From Corynebacterium xerosis NBRC 16721 = ATCC 373 (lineage in GTDB: Bacteria; Actinomycetota; Actinomycetes; Mycobacteriales; Mycobacteriaceae): a stretch of 64,000 nt of DNA. The stretch is taken from the NCBI RefSeq assembly GCF_001552415.1, contig NZ_BCRD01000001.1, positions 248,001-312,000 of the forward strand. The letters are read 5' to 3'. Each line of letters opens with the position of its first letter. Positions within the stretch are counted from its first letter, which is position 1. Shown piece after piece: positions 23,664-33,118 of this stretch. The notes under the pieces are model-generated. The model was not told the origin of the DNA. It worked only from the letters and a program-made list of their open reading frames with translations, and ran no database searches. Made by a program: the position numbers and the translations under genes.

Positions 23664-25454
23664 GTGAGATTGACCAATGTAGCGCACCTCGGCCTCCCTT
23701 TCGGCAAGCTTGCGGGATACGACGTCCGCGTTTCGCGCACCGGACGGCAATTGCCGATTTCGTTCGACCAGCGCCGCCACGTCGGCCATGGCGAACGCCC
23801 CGGATCGTGGATGGCCATTGCTTTCACGCTGCCGTCGGTCGTGGATTGCGATCGACTCGCCGCGGCGTGGTTGGCGGTGGTGGATCGCCACGGCGCCTTG
23901 AAATCGGCCTTCATTCAGGGCGAATCGGGCGATGCCCAGGACTTCTCGCTGGAGGAGATCGACGTCGCACCGGGGGAGTGGGTGGACCACGAGGTCGGCG
24001 CCGGTGAGGCCATGAACGAGGCGCTCCGGCGGATCCTCGACGAACGCTGCACGCCGTTTTCCGCACCGTCCCATCGATTGTGCGCAATTCACGCGGTATC
24101 GGAAACGACGGTGATCATCGGCGTGGACCATTCGCATACGGACATGTGGTCGATGCTCGTGATCCTCCGGGATTTGCTCGGAGCATTGGGCGAAAATGCC
24201 GCGAATCGCGTGCCGCAATTGGCGGGCGTCCCGGCGCTCGCCGAACACGCCGAAGACATGAGGAGCCGTCGTCCCGCCCCCGACGAGATCCGCCGGCGGT
24301 GGGCGGAGGTGCTGGTGGCCAGCGGTGGCGTCATGCCGCGGTTCCCCCTGTCGCTGGGCGATCCGGGCCCGCACGTCGAGCGTGTCGAGGTCCGCGACGT
24401 CCTCGACGTCGACGATGCCGCGGCGTTGTCCGCGCAGGCCCGCGACGACGGTGTCTCCTCGCTGTCGACGGTGGTCGCGGCGATGACCTCGGTGACGCGC
24501 GAGCTGGCCGGCGCCCCGCTGCGCGCGGTGTTCCCGGTGCACAGCCGCTACGACCGGACGTGGCACGATTCCGTGGGGTGGTTCATCACCAATTCGGTGC
24601 TCGAGTCGGGCGACCCGGACCCGAAGGCGTGCGCCGGCGCGGTGAAGGAAGCGGTGCGGCTGGGATCGTGGCCGTTGGAGGACATCCTGGAACCGTGGGG
24701 CGGCATGCCGGATTCGCCGGGCATGTTCGCCATTTCCTGGCTGGATCTGCGTCGGCTTCCCGTTCGGGTCGATTCGACCGGATTGGGCGCGCAGTACGTT
24801 GGCGCGAGCGTCCGCCCCGATGGCGTCATGCTGTGGTTCATCCTCGACGACACCGGCCTCCACCTGCGCTGCCGCTACCCCGACACCGCCGAGGCCCGCG
24901 CGGGCGTGGGCGGATGGCTCGACGCGCTGGTCCGCGACATCCGCAATCGCGCGTTCGAGTCCGTCGGCGGCCTGCTCGCGGTGTCGGGCCGCAGGTTCCG
25001 CGTGCAGAGGGCCGTCCGGTCGGACATCGCCGACATCGTCGCCTTGCTTTCCGACGACGAACTCGGCGCCGCACGCGAGAACGGCGCCCGCGACCACGTC
25101 GGACATGCGGCGTACGACACCGCCTTCGACGCGGTGTCCCGTGACCCGGGCCAGTATCTCGCCGTGGTCAGGGACGAGGCCGGGGCGACGGTCGGGACGA
25201 TGCAGCTGTCGATCCTCCCCGGCCTGTCCCGTAACGGGGCGACGCGGCTGCAGATCGAAGGCGTCCGGGTCGCCCCGGGAACTGCGGGATTGGGACTCGG
25301 CACCGCGATGCTGGAGTGGGCGCATGAGCATGGCCGGGCCCGTGGCGCGACGCTGGCGCAGGTGACCACGGACCGGTCCCGGTCCAGGGCCCAGTCCTTT
25401 TACGAACGGCTGGGTTACGGCGCGAGCCACGTCGGTTTCAAGCGCACTCTGTGA
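23664..25454 (+). CDS. Condensation/PapA-like acyltransferase fused to a GNAT acetyltransferase
   Basis: A 596-aa fusion. Residues ~1-430 have the condensation-domain superfamily layout: an H-S-H-T-D motif (H156 to D160, corresponding to HHxxxDG), FPVHSRYDRTW, and VGWFITNSV, the floor-loop segment seen in mycobacterial PapA proteins and condensation domains. From about residue 455, VQRAVRSDIADIVALL to FYERLGYG is a complete GNAT fold with acetyl-CoA loop VAPGTAGLGLGTAML. Two acyl-transfer domains in one chain suggest sequential acylation of one substrate; that is inference. Start: GTG 23664 with AGGG at 9 nt and GATAAT at 23638-23643 upstream. Confidence 0.75.
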   Translation: MRLTNVAHLGLPFGKLAGYDVRVSRTGRQLPISFDQRRHVGHGERPGSWMAIAFTLPSVVDCDRLAAAWLAVVDRHGALKSAFIQGESGDAQDFSLEEIDVAPGEWVDHEVGAGEAMNEALRRILDERCTPFSAPSHRLCAIHAVSETTVIIGVDHSHTDMWSMLVILRDLLGALGENAANRVPQLAGVPALAEHAEDMRSRRPAPDEIRRRWAEVLVASGGVMPRFPLSLGDPGPHVERVEVRDVLDVDDAAALSAQARDDGVSSLSTVVAAMTSVTRELAGAPLRAVFPVHSRYDRTWHDSVGWFITNSVLESGDPDPKACAGAVKEAVRLGSWPLEDILEPWGGMPDSPGMFAISWLDLRRLPVRVDSTGLGAQYVGASVRPDGVMLWFILDDTGLHLRCRYPDTAEARAGVGGWLDALVRDIRNRAFESVGGLLAVSGRRFRVQRAVRSDIADIVALLSDDELGAARENGARDHVGHAAYDTAFDAVSRDPGQYLAVVRDEAGATVGTMQLSILPGLSRNGATRLQIEGVRVAPGTAGLGLGTAMLEWAHEHGRARGATLAQVTTDRSRSRAQSFYERLGYGASHVGFKRTL

Positions 25455-25487
25455 TCGGTGGCTGCGTTCGCGGGTAGCCTGCCGGAC

Positions 25488-26351
25488 GTGCCATACACGT
25501 TGTCGCATCCCGCTTTCGCCGTGCCGCTTCGCCGCCTGGGCCTGCCGGCCACGGCGCTCGCCATCGGTTCCCTGACCCCGGACGTTCCATTGTGGGCGGA
25601 TGCCATCGGCGGGGGTGCGGTGCTGGAGACGATCGGCCTGACGTACGCCTTCACTCACTCGCCGACGGGCGTGCTCACCGGGTGCCTGGCTTTCGGGTTG
25701 GCATTGTGGGCCTGGTGGCTGGTGGTGCGCGCGCCGCTTTACGACGCTCTGCCGAAACGTTGGCTCACCGGTGCGTCCGGGGCGACGCTGTCGTCGTCGC
25801 GCGGGATGGAGGCGAAAGAGCCCGGCGTCGTCGGCGGACGGCGGCGGCCGACCGGCGCGCCCGTGCGGTGGTTCGCCGCCGTGGCTGGGTTGTGGATCGG
25901 CGCGGCCTCCCATGCCCTCGTCGATGAGCTCACGCACGAGGGGCGGTGGGCGCACTCCAACGTCGCGTGGTTCGCGCAGGAGCATGCGGGTCTCGCCGGA
26001 GTGAAGTGGGTGCAGTACGTCGGTTCCATCGGCGGGGCCCTCATCGTTGCCGGTTACGTGCTGTGGTGGTTGCGGGCGCGGCGTCGTGTGGCGGAGGAGG
26101 GCACCGCCGCGTCGGGGACGGACTCGTTCGTGGGGCGCCCGGCCATGCGCGCGGGTGTGGCGGCGGGCATCGCCGGTGCCGCGATCGTCGCCCTGTCCGC
26201 GATCGCCGCCGAGCCTTTCAGTCACGCGGTGTTCCGTGCGCTGACCGCCGGGGTTCTCGTCGTCGCGGCCGGAGCGACGATCGGCGCCGTCGCCTGGCAC
26301 GTGTCGAGGGGGACGCGACGCCCCTTCAATTCCGCCCCGCGCGTGTCATGA
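25488..26351 (+). CDS. DUF4184 family membrane protein
   Basis: A 287-aa protein starting with the family signature PYTLSHPAFAVPLRRLGLPATALAIGSLTPDVP. Five or six membrane segments follow, with ASHALVDELTHEGRW in the middle, where the conserved His and Asp suggest a metal site. The family is sometimes annotated as metal-dependent hydrolase on these motifs alone. GTG 25488 gives the usual family N-terminus; GTG 25458 is a longer alternative. The 3' end overlaps the convergent MFS remnant by 26 bp. Confidence 0.75.
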   Translation: MPYTLSHPAFAVPLRRLGLPATALAIGSLTPDVPLWADAIGGGAVLETIGLTYAFTHSPTGVLTGCLAFGLALWAWWLVVRAPLYDALPKRWLTGASGATLSSSRGMEAKEPGVVGGRRRPTGAPVRWFAAVAGLWIGAASHALVDELTHEGRWAHSNVAWFAQEHAGLAGVKWVQYVGSIGGALIVAGYVLWWLRARRRVAEEGTAASGTDSFVGRPAMRAGVAAGIAGAAIVALSAIAAEPFSHAVFRALTAGVLVVAAGATIGAVAWHVSRGTRRPFNSAPRVS

Positions 26352-27410
26352 CCAGCAGTGCGGCGCATGGAACGGTCACGGCCGCGAGCGCCCAGGCGAC
26401 TCCGGGCCATCCGGCCAGCGCGTAGCCGGCGCCGGCCAGCGCCGCTCCGGCGACGGTGCCCGCGGCCTGGGCGACGCCGTTGACGGCCAGCGCTGCCGAC
26501 CGGGCCGGATCGGCGAGTCGCGCCAGTCCGGTGGTGACGCCCGCGGCGATCATCGCGTGCCCGACGGCAAGCACGGCCGTTCCCGTGACCATGAGGGTGA
26601 ACGGCGAGGCGGCGAACACGAGGGCCACGCCCGCCAGGGATGCCACGATGCCGCCGGCCATCAGGGCAGCATCCGCGTCTCGCACCGACAACAACCTGCC
26701 GCTGAACCAGTTGCCCGCGAAAAACGGCGCGCCGGACACCGTCCAGACCAGGGTGAATCCGGCGCCGGTCAGTCCGTGGCGTTCGGCGTAGACGGCCGCG
26801 ACGACCGCCAGCGCCCCCATGAATCCCGCCGTGCGCAGCAGCGATATGCCGATCAGGGCCGCGGCCCCGCGGTTGCGCAGCACAGTGGCCAGGGGCAGGC
26901 GACCCGGTCGCGGCGCGGCCGGAGCGTCCATGCCATCCGATGCGCCCCGCCGACCTCCGGCGCCGACCCGGGCCGTGCTCCGCGCCGACGTGCCGGCGAG
27001 CACCGCCGCCGCCGTCAGCGACAGCGCCGCCACCGTCCATAGCAACCCTCACCAGCCGACGAGGAGAGACAGCGCGCCAAGGACGGGCGCCGCGAGGACG
27101 GCGGTCAACGTCGTCGTCGCCGTCACCATCGTGGCCGCTCGGCCCTGCTCGGCGGGCGTCGCAAAGCAGGCGGCCGCACCCGACTGCAGTGTCGGGTTGA
27201 GTATCGCCGTCGCCGCGCCGATGCCGAGGCAGAAGGTGGCGAGCATCGGCCACTCGGACACCGTGCCCACCGCGCTGAACGCCCCTAGCAACGTCAGTCC
27301 CAGGACGGTGGCGGCCGGGCGGCTGATGCGCTGGACCAGGGCCGCGTAGATCAACCCCGCGGCCACCGCGGAAATGCCGCCGAGGCCGCGCACGCCGCCG
27401 ACCTCCGCGG
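26326..27410 (-). pseudogene. MFS transporter, truncated and with an in-frame stop
   Basis: Reading leftward, the frame enters at AEVGGVRGLGGISAVAAGLIYAALVQ, mid-protein for an MFS carrier. It continues through several helices to SLLVGW, where a TGA stop (27051-27049) interrupts, then continues in the same frame with GLLWTVAALSL and six more helices to 26326. The N-terminal helices are missing and the sequence runs directly into FecCD-derived DNA. Single base change of a CGA arginine codon would explain the TGA. A decayed exporter, possibly once for siderophore. Confidence 0.8.
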
Positions 27411-28285
27411 GCACGCCGCCGCGGCCGCCGCCAGCGACACGACCGCGAAAAGCGCGCGTCGGGCGCGGTTCGGGTCGACTCCGAGGCCCGCGGCGGCTTC
27501 GTCGCCCTGCGCCAGCACGTCCAGGGTGGCCGCGTGGCGCGCGAAGAGGAGCAGCGACAGCAGGGTCATGGCGGCGACGGGCGGCAGCAGCCCCCAGGCG
27601 GCGGCGCCGAACGAGCCCATCGTCCAGAACAGCACCGTGGCCGTGGATTCGGTGTCCGGCACCAGGTAGATGATCACCGCCATCAATGCCTGCAGCCCGG
27701 AGGCGATCACGACTCCGGTGAGCACGAGGCGCACGGGGCTCACGCCGGCGGAACCCCGGTGGCGGTGAACCACACCAACGCGCTCGAGGCGATGGCGCCG
27801 AGGAACGCGCCGGCGGCGACGAGGACGGTATTCGACGTCGCGGCGAGAGCGGCCAGCCCGAGGGTGGAGAACCCGCCCAGGACGATGGTCGCGGACACCG
27901 CGCCCACGGAGGCTCCGGCGGACACCCCGAGGATGAAGGGATCCGCCAGGACATTGCGGACCAGCGCCTGGGTCACCGCGCCGCACGCGGACAGTGCCGC
28001 CCCGACCAGGGCCGCGAGCAGAACGCGCGGAGCCCGGATCCGCCACACGATCTGGTAGCCGGTGACGTCCTCGAACGAAAGGTCTCCGCCGGTCAGGGCG
28101 GCCCAGAGGAATCGGAGGGCGTCGCCGAAGGCGATGGTCGCCCCGCCGAGCGCGGTGCCCGCTATCAGCGAAACCGCCAGTGCCGCGGTCAGGGCCGCAA
28201 CGACGACGGCGGCGGCCAGGGGGCCGGGCCGGGATGCGGGGCGGGGGAGCGGGCAGTCATGCGGCGCCGCCGAAACGTCCGGCAT
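27411..28285 (-). pseudogene. FecCD-type siderophore ABC permease, frameshifted and truncated
   Basis: The frame starts MPDVSAAPHDC at 28285 and gives the permease N-terminal half, including RAPRVLLAALVGAALSACGAVTQALVRN and DPFILGVSAGAS, the FecCD core. At about 27755, in a GGGG/CC-rich spot, the frame shifts and continues SAGVSPVRLVLTGVVIA to LFAVVSLAAAAA. There the C-terminal third is lost and MFS sequence begins. Iron-siderophore uptake permeases of this type normally pair with FhuD- and FhuC-like genes, none of which is present here. Confidence 0.85.
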
Positions 28286-28385
28286 GACGGGAATCTTCCG
28301 TCATGATGATAATGAAAGGCAATTTCATGAGCGATGTGCCCGGGGCCGGCGGAGTGGCGCCCGCCGGTCAATCGAGCGGCGGCGG

Positions 28386-28811
28386 TCAGCCGTGTTCCGG
28401 CTCCACGTTGAAGGCCCACATGATCCCGAACTTGTCGAAGACCTGCCCGTAGTATGCGCCCCACGGCGCCTGTTCGAAGGGCATGTTCACGGTGCCGCCG
28501 GCGGCGACGAGCGCATCGATCTTCGCGCGGGCCTCGTCGACGTCGTCGAACTCGTAGAGCAGCGAGTAGATCGACCCCTGCACGACGTATTCCTCGCCGG
28601 GCATGCCGTCGCCGCCGGTGATGGTGCCGCCGGGCAGGTCCAGCTTCGCGTGGGCGACCAGGTTCGGGTCCGGCTCGAAGGGCATGCCCTCCATTGGTTC
28701 GTTGTCGCCGTACTTCATCAGGTTCAGATCGCCCCCGAACACCTCGTGGTAGTGGGCGAATGCCTCCGCAGCGTTGCCGGGGAATGCGATGTAGGTGGAC
28801 AGGTTGGCCAT
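28386..28811 (-). CDS. VOC family protein (PhnB-like)
   Basis: A 141-aa single VOC module of the PhnB/YjdN type: STYIAFPGNAAEAFAHYHEVFGGDL at the start and QAPWGAYYGQVFDKFGIMWAFN at the end. These are small dimeric proteins of the glyoxalase/bleomycin-resistance fold with mostly unknown substrates. AAGGAG lies 6 nt before the ATG. It stands alone between the permease remnant and the McrBC-like genes. Confidence 0.85.
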   Translation of the reverse strand: MANLSTYIAFPGNAAEAFAHYHEVFGGDLNLMKYGDNEPMEGMPFEPDPNLVAHAKLDLPGGTITGGDGMPGEEYVVQGSIYSLLYEFDDVDEARAKIDALVAAGGTVNMPFEQAPWGAYYGQVFDKFGIMWAFNVEPEHG

Positions 28812-28964
28812 GGTCGGCTCCTTCGCTCGTGGACGCCAAGGTGAGTGGCGTGCCTCACATTATGCGCCTGTCGGGGGCCGGGTGCGAGGGGCAATTTCAC
28901 CGTCGGCGGGCGTTGCTTTACGACGCCGCCGTCACCCGTCGAGCCGACGGCCACAATGTCCCGA

Positions 28965-30173
28965 TCACTGTCGATTCGAATGCTCCGCGCGGGTGCGTGC
29001 ACGGCGCATGGCGGCCGTCACTCCGTCCGCGAGTGAATGGATCTGATCCTCGACCTGAGCGGGGGTTCCCGATAAATCGAGTGCGTGCACGGTGAGTCTC
29101 TTGTCGGTGTTGCGGATCCGCACGGTCCTTTGCGAGCCCCCGGGGTCCGAGCCGCAGTAGATGAGGATCCCCTCGGGCAGGCCGAGGGACGTGACGTACG
29201 CGAGGAGCTGGTAGTAGTCCTGGCTCCGGGCTCGGGCGTCGGTGGTGATCTTGTACTTGACGTCGCCGACGAAATTGGTGGCGCCATCGGTCGAGGTGAA
29301 GACGAGATCCGGCTGCATCGGGATTTGGCGACCCACGCCGAGGTGGTGGGTCGGTTCGCCCTTGACAATGGCCCGTCCGCGAAGCACCCGTCGCAGGCGT
29401 TCGGTCACGAACCGCTGGAATAGATCATTCATGTCCACCGTGAAGGATTGCGCAGAGTTGGCGCCTTCGGTGTCCATCAAAGTCAGGTTGGCGAGGATGA
29501 GCCGAGCGAGCCGCAATGCCGGCTCATAGTGCTGATTGAGTCGATTCCATGTGATGGCGTCGATGTCGCCGGGGGAGACCGAAACGTCATCGACGTCCTC
29601 CAGAGCGGAAACGTGCCCCAACAAAAGCCGACGGATCGCAGGGGAGATGCGTGGTGCACGCAGCGACTTTCGGACCGCGGCCTTGAGTGCCCGATTTTCC
29701 GGCGTGTTTTGCGAGTACTCGTCGAAGCTGCAGGCCACAGGGGACGATGTCCCTCCCATCCGAAACTGCCCGGTGAAATCCATGCGGCCCCGCAGTGCGA
29801 TCAATTCGTCGCGGCGCGACTCGTACGACCGCAGTATTCCGCGGCCCAAAGTCGTCTCGACGGTTTTGGCGAAGAAGGAAATCACGGCCGGCAGCAGATC
29901 CGGGGAGGCGCCGTAGTCGAAGGATTCTCGGCGCCACGCGTTTGGAGGAAGCCCGGGCTCCAGCAGAAGAAACAGATTTTCGGCGTTGATCTTCGGGCGA
30001 ATCAGCAATTCGACGCCATCGACCACCAGCGACCCGACGAAGGATGACGCCGTCACCCGCCAGGAATCACCGGCGAGGGGGCTGACGGTGACGAAACCGG
30101 TTCGCTGCAGTGCTGCGGCTTGGCGACCGGTGAGGTCGAGATCCACGAAGGAGTACTCGCTCAAGACGACCAT
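28965..30173 (-). CDS. mcrC: McrC-like nuclease subunit of a type IV restriction system
   Basis: A 402-aa McrC-family protein. The N-terminal beta-rich part (FVGSLVVDGVELLIRPKINAENLFLLL) resembles the McrB-contacting region. The C-terminal PD-(D/E)xK nuclease shows QPDLVF (D289) and VGDVKYK (D304, K306). McrC activates the McrB GTPase ring and cuts DNA with modified cytosine. It starts 5 nt after the mcrB stop, so both are one operon. Motifs are complete, so the system looks functional. Confidence 0.85.
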   Translation of the reverse strand: MVVLSEYSFVDLDLTGRQAAALQRTGFVTVSPLAGDSWRVTASSFVGSLVVDGVELLIRPKINAENLFLLLEPGLPPNAWRRESFDYGASPDLLPAVISFFAKTVETTLGRGILRSYESRRDELIALRGRMDFTGQFRMGGTSSPVACSFDEYSQNTPENRALKAAVRKSLRAPRISPAIRRLLLGHVSALEDVDDVSVSPGDIDAITWNRLNQHYEPALRLARLILANLTLMDTEGANSAQSFTVDMNDLFQRFVTERLRRVLRGRAIVKGEPTHHLGVGRQIPMQPDLVFTSTDGATNFVGDVKYKITTDARARSQDYYQLLAYVTSLGLPEGILIYCGSDPGGSQRTVRIRNTDKRLTVHALDLSGTPAQVEDQIHSLADGVTAAMRRARTRAEHSNRQ

Positions 30174-30178
30174 CGTCG

Positions 30179-32929
30179 TCAGCCTTCCGTAACGGGTGTT
30201 GCGGAATCCTCCGCAATCGATTCTTCTGCGACGTTCTCGAATCGGGCCCAGACCCGGTCAAAACCGAATCGGTCGATGAGTTCCGGATCCCCGAAGAACT
30301 GATCTTCGATGAACGGCGCGATGTTGTACTCCCAGATGCGCCGCATCGTGTCCTTGTTCAATCCGCGTTTCATGAAATGGCTCGCACCCAGCTGCAGGTG
30401 CGGTCCGCCGAGTTCGATTTCGAGTTCGTCGTTGACCTGTGCGACGAGTTCACCCACCCATGCGGGCTCGTCGTTGCGTTCCAACCATTTCTCCAGGAGC
30501 CCGGACATCTTTCCGTGATTGGGGAAGAAGGGGACGAAGTGGAAGCGACGGCGCAATGCGGCGTCGACCAACGCGATGGATCGATCCGCCGTGTTCATCG
30601 TGCCGATGAACCAGACGTTCTTGGGCAGCACGAATGGATCGTCGGGCCGGTACAACGTGCGGACCGGGGTGTCCCGGTATTCGAGGAGGAACAGAAGTTC
30701 GCCGAGGACCTTCGGCAGATTCGCCCGATTGATCTCGTCGATGATCATGATGTGACGGGCCCTCGAGGATTCCGCCGCGCGAGCGGCGAGGTCTGCGAGA
30801 GGGCCCCGCTTCAGCTGATACGTCATCGCGCCTTCGACGTCGGTTTCCGGGCGGTATCCCTCGAAGAAGTCCTCGTACGACGTCGAGGGATGAAATTGCA
30901 CGATCGGCCGGCGTTCCACGTCCGGGACGAGCGCCGCGGCCAGCTTTCGGGCGAAGAACGTCTTGCCCGTGCCGGGCGGGCCGTAAAACACGACCTGACC
31001 TTTGTCCTTCAGAAGCGCGACGATGTCGTCGATGAACTCCCTGTCGACGAGAAGCTCTTCGGCGAGATCGTCGAGCGGATCGGTTTCGGATTCCGCCTCC
31101 ACCTCGTCATCGCGCTCGATGAGCCAGTAGAGGAAGGAACCGATTCCCCAGGCGTCGCCCGGGAAATGCCGATCCAGTCGATCGCGCAGCACATCGTTGG
31201 ACGCGACTTGCAGCTCACCCCGAGACGACGCGGCCGGAGGCTCGATCCCCAGTTCGCGGAGCATTTTCAACTTCCCCTTGGGGCCGTTGTAGGGGTACAC
31301 CGTGATGAATCGTTCGGGATGGCAGATCGCCAGCAACTTCATGATGACCGATTCCCCGAGGCCCTTGACCCTGAGCTTCTTGTCGCCGCGAACCCGATCG
31401 ATTCTCGTGGCCACCGGTTCCCCGTCGTCCCAACAGAGGTACGAAATCGTGCGGAGGATGCGTTCGTACTCCGCGTCGTCGGCATCGCGGAGGCTCGTGT
31501 TCAGGACGGACATGGGGCCGGTGGAGCCAAATCGTCGCGAGTTCCAGATTCTGCGCAATTCCGCAGTGTCCGTCACCTCCAATTCCATGGGGTCAAGGGT
31601 CTTCGCGAAATCCCGCCGGTCGGCGCGGTGCTGTTCGTCGTCTTCCGTCGGGTATCCCGAGGACGTGAATTCGGAGACGAGAGCCGCGAGATCGTCGTCG
31701 TCGGCGGACTCCTCGACGTCGCCATTGAGCTGTGCCATCAGCGGGGCGACGTCGCGCGCGGTCCGGACCATTTCGGCGGCGAAGTCCAGCGACGGGATTT
31801 CACTGCGGTCGAACCATTTTCCGTAGAGCACCTCGCCGCTGCCTCCACCGACGAAACCCCGGTCGACGCCGATCTTCGATCGACCACCGGCGATGATTTC
31901 GTATCCGCCCAGAGGGGACGCCTCGATGATTCCGGCGGCCTCCTCCGTGGCACCGGCGTCGGCATGCGGAAACGGCCGCAGACCAATGGCAATCCCATGC
32001 GCATTCAGCCACGCGCGGACGGACAGTCCATAAGTGCCGGGAACGCGCCAGTCCACCCACATATCGCCGCGGGGCCGAAGCTCCTGCCACATGACAGAGG
32101 GCTTCTTCGCTTTGAGCGTCCGTCCCGCCGCTTCGGAGATCGCCAACTCGAGCACGGCCCCCAGGCGGGCTGCGACGTTCACCAATGCCTGGGCGTTGTT
32201 GCGGAACTGCTCCGGATCCGCGCCCTCGCGCAACTCGTTCACGCGCCATGCGGCGCGGTCGCAGAGGGAATCATCGATGAGCGCGGAGTCGTTGTCTGCC
32301 CACCATGCGGCGACTTCTTCGAAGCGGACGATGTCTCCGTCCAACTCCGTGGCGAATCGGTGCAGCTCGCGGTACCGGTCTCCCTGATCTGCGTAAGCAG
32401 ATATACCCGTGCAGTAGTCCACGTAGTTCGTCGAGTTCGGCCACGCGACGGGCCACGTGTCGGGCCCCTGGAGACCCCAAAAATACGACGCGACGAAAGG
32501 CGCGCGCGCCGGGCTCGGGTGCGACCCGACCTTGATGGAATCGAGGTAGTCGGCGAGGCCCTTGATCTTCTCGGCGGCGTCATCGATGTCCGTGGGAGTC
32601 TCGAGCGCATCGAGCAATACGGTGATGGCAGCTTCGTGGTCGGGGGCGATTTTGGCGATTTGGTTGATGATCATCTGTCCCGCGACTCCGGAGAATCCGG
32701 AGGGAAAGCTCCGGGACCAGCGGTTAGACTCCGATTGGAACGCCGAAAGGTCCCTCGTCCGTCGCAGGGTGTCCAGCAATCGCCGAGCCTCGTCCGCCTG
32801 CGGCGTGATGTTGGCGGCGCGCCAACCCCTGCGGAACTCCTCCGATTCCTCCGCGGCACGGATGTGGGCACCGTGCCAGCGCTGGATCAGTTCGCTCTCG
32901 TGCGGGTGCAACCGGATTCTCTCGGGCAT
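30179..32929 (-). CDS. mcrB: McrB-like AAA+ GTPase with large specificity region
   Basis: A 916-aa protein. The C-terminal AAA+ domain has Walker A GPPGTGKT near residue 649, Walker B MIIDEINRAN near 728 and the McrB signature MNTADRS near 777. The first ~600 residues form a multi-part region unlike the short E. coli McrB DNA-binding domain. A segment before the ATPase (RIDRVRGDKKLRVKGLGESVIMKLLAICHPERF) is typical of defence-associated McrB homologues. The N-terminus should choose the DNA modification recognised, which cannot be read here. AGGAGAGCC precedes the ATG at 32929. Confidence 0.85.
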   Translation of the reverse strand: MPERIRLHPHESELIQRWHGAHIRAAEESEEFRRGWRAANITPQADEARRLLDTLRRTRDLSAFQSESNRWSRSFPSGFSGVAGQMIINQIAKIAPDHEAAITVLLDALETPTDIDDAAEKIKGLADYLDSIKVGSHPSPARAPFVASYFWGLQGPDTWPVAWPNSTNYVDYCTGISAYADQGDRYRELHRFATELDGDIVRFEEVAAWWADNDSALIDDSLCDRAAWRVNELREGADPEQFRNNAQALVNVAARLGAVLELAISEAAGRTLKAKKPSVMWQELRPRGDMWVDWRVPGTYGLSVRAWLNAHGIAIGLRPFPHADAGATEEAAGIIEASPLGGYEIIAGGRSKIGVDRGFVGGGSGEVLYGKWFDRSEIPSLDFAAEMVRTARDVAPLMAQLNGDVEESADDDDLAALVSEFTSSGYPTEDDEQHRADRRDFAKTLDPMELEVTDTAELRRIWNSRRFGSTGPMSVLNTSLRDADDAEYERILRTISYLCWDDGEPVATRIDRVRGDKKLRVKGLGESVIMKLLAICHPERFITVYPYNGPKGKLKMLRELGIEPPAASSRGELQVASNDVLRDRLDRHFPGDAWGIGSFLYWLIERDDEVEAESETDPLDDLAEELLVDREFIDDIVALLKDKGQVVFYGPPGTGKTFFARKLAAALVPDVERRPIVQFHPSTSYEDFFEGYRPETDVEGAMTYQLKRGPLADLAARAAESSRARHIMIIDEINRANLPKVLGELLFLLEYRDTPVRTLYRPDDPFVLPKNVWFIGTMNTADRSIALVDAALRRRFHFVPFFPNHGKMSGLLEKWLERNDEPAWVGELVAQVNDELEIELGGPHLQLGASHFMKRGLNKDTMRRIWEYNIAPFIEDQFFGDPELIDRFGFDRVWARFENVAEESIAEDSATPVTEG

Positions 32930-33118
32930 GGCTCTCCTCTCGAACGCGAACCGCACCTGAACTCCGGTCGCGTTCGGATTCGACCGTCCGACCATTCAGG
33001 TCACTGGTTCGAGCTGTCGTCTCCAGTATGCAGCGGTTTCGAGGGTGGTGGGTCTCGCGCTCCCGTCCCCCAGAAAATTTCTCGGGTTGCACCGGTCGAT
33101 ACCTGGCACCATCGGGGC

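Noticed and set aside
23604..26300. An 898-aa minus-strand open frame
   Set aside because: Arg/Gly/His-rich shadow of the condensation-GNAT and DUF4184 genes.
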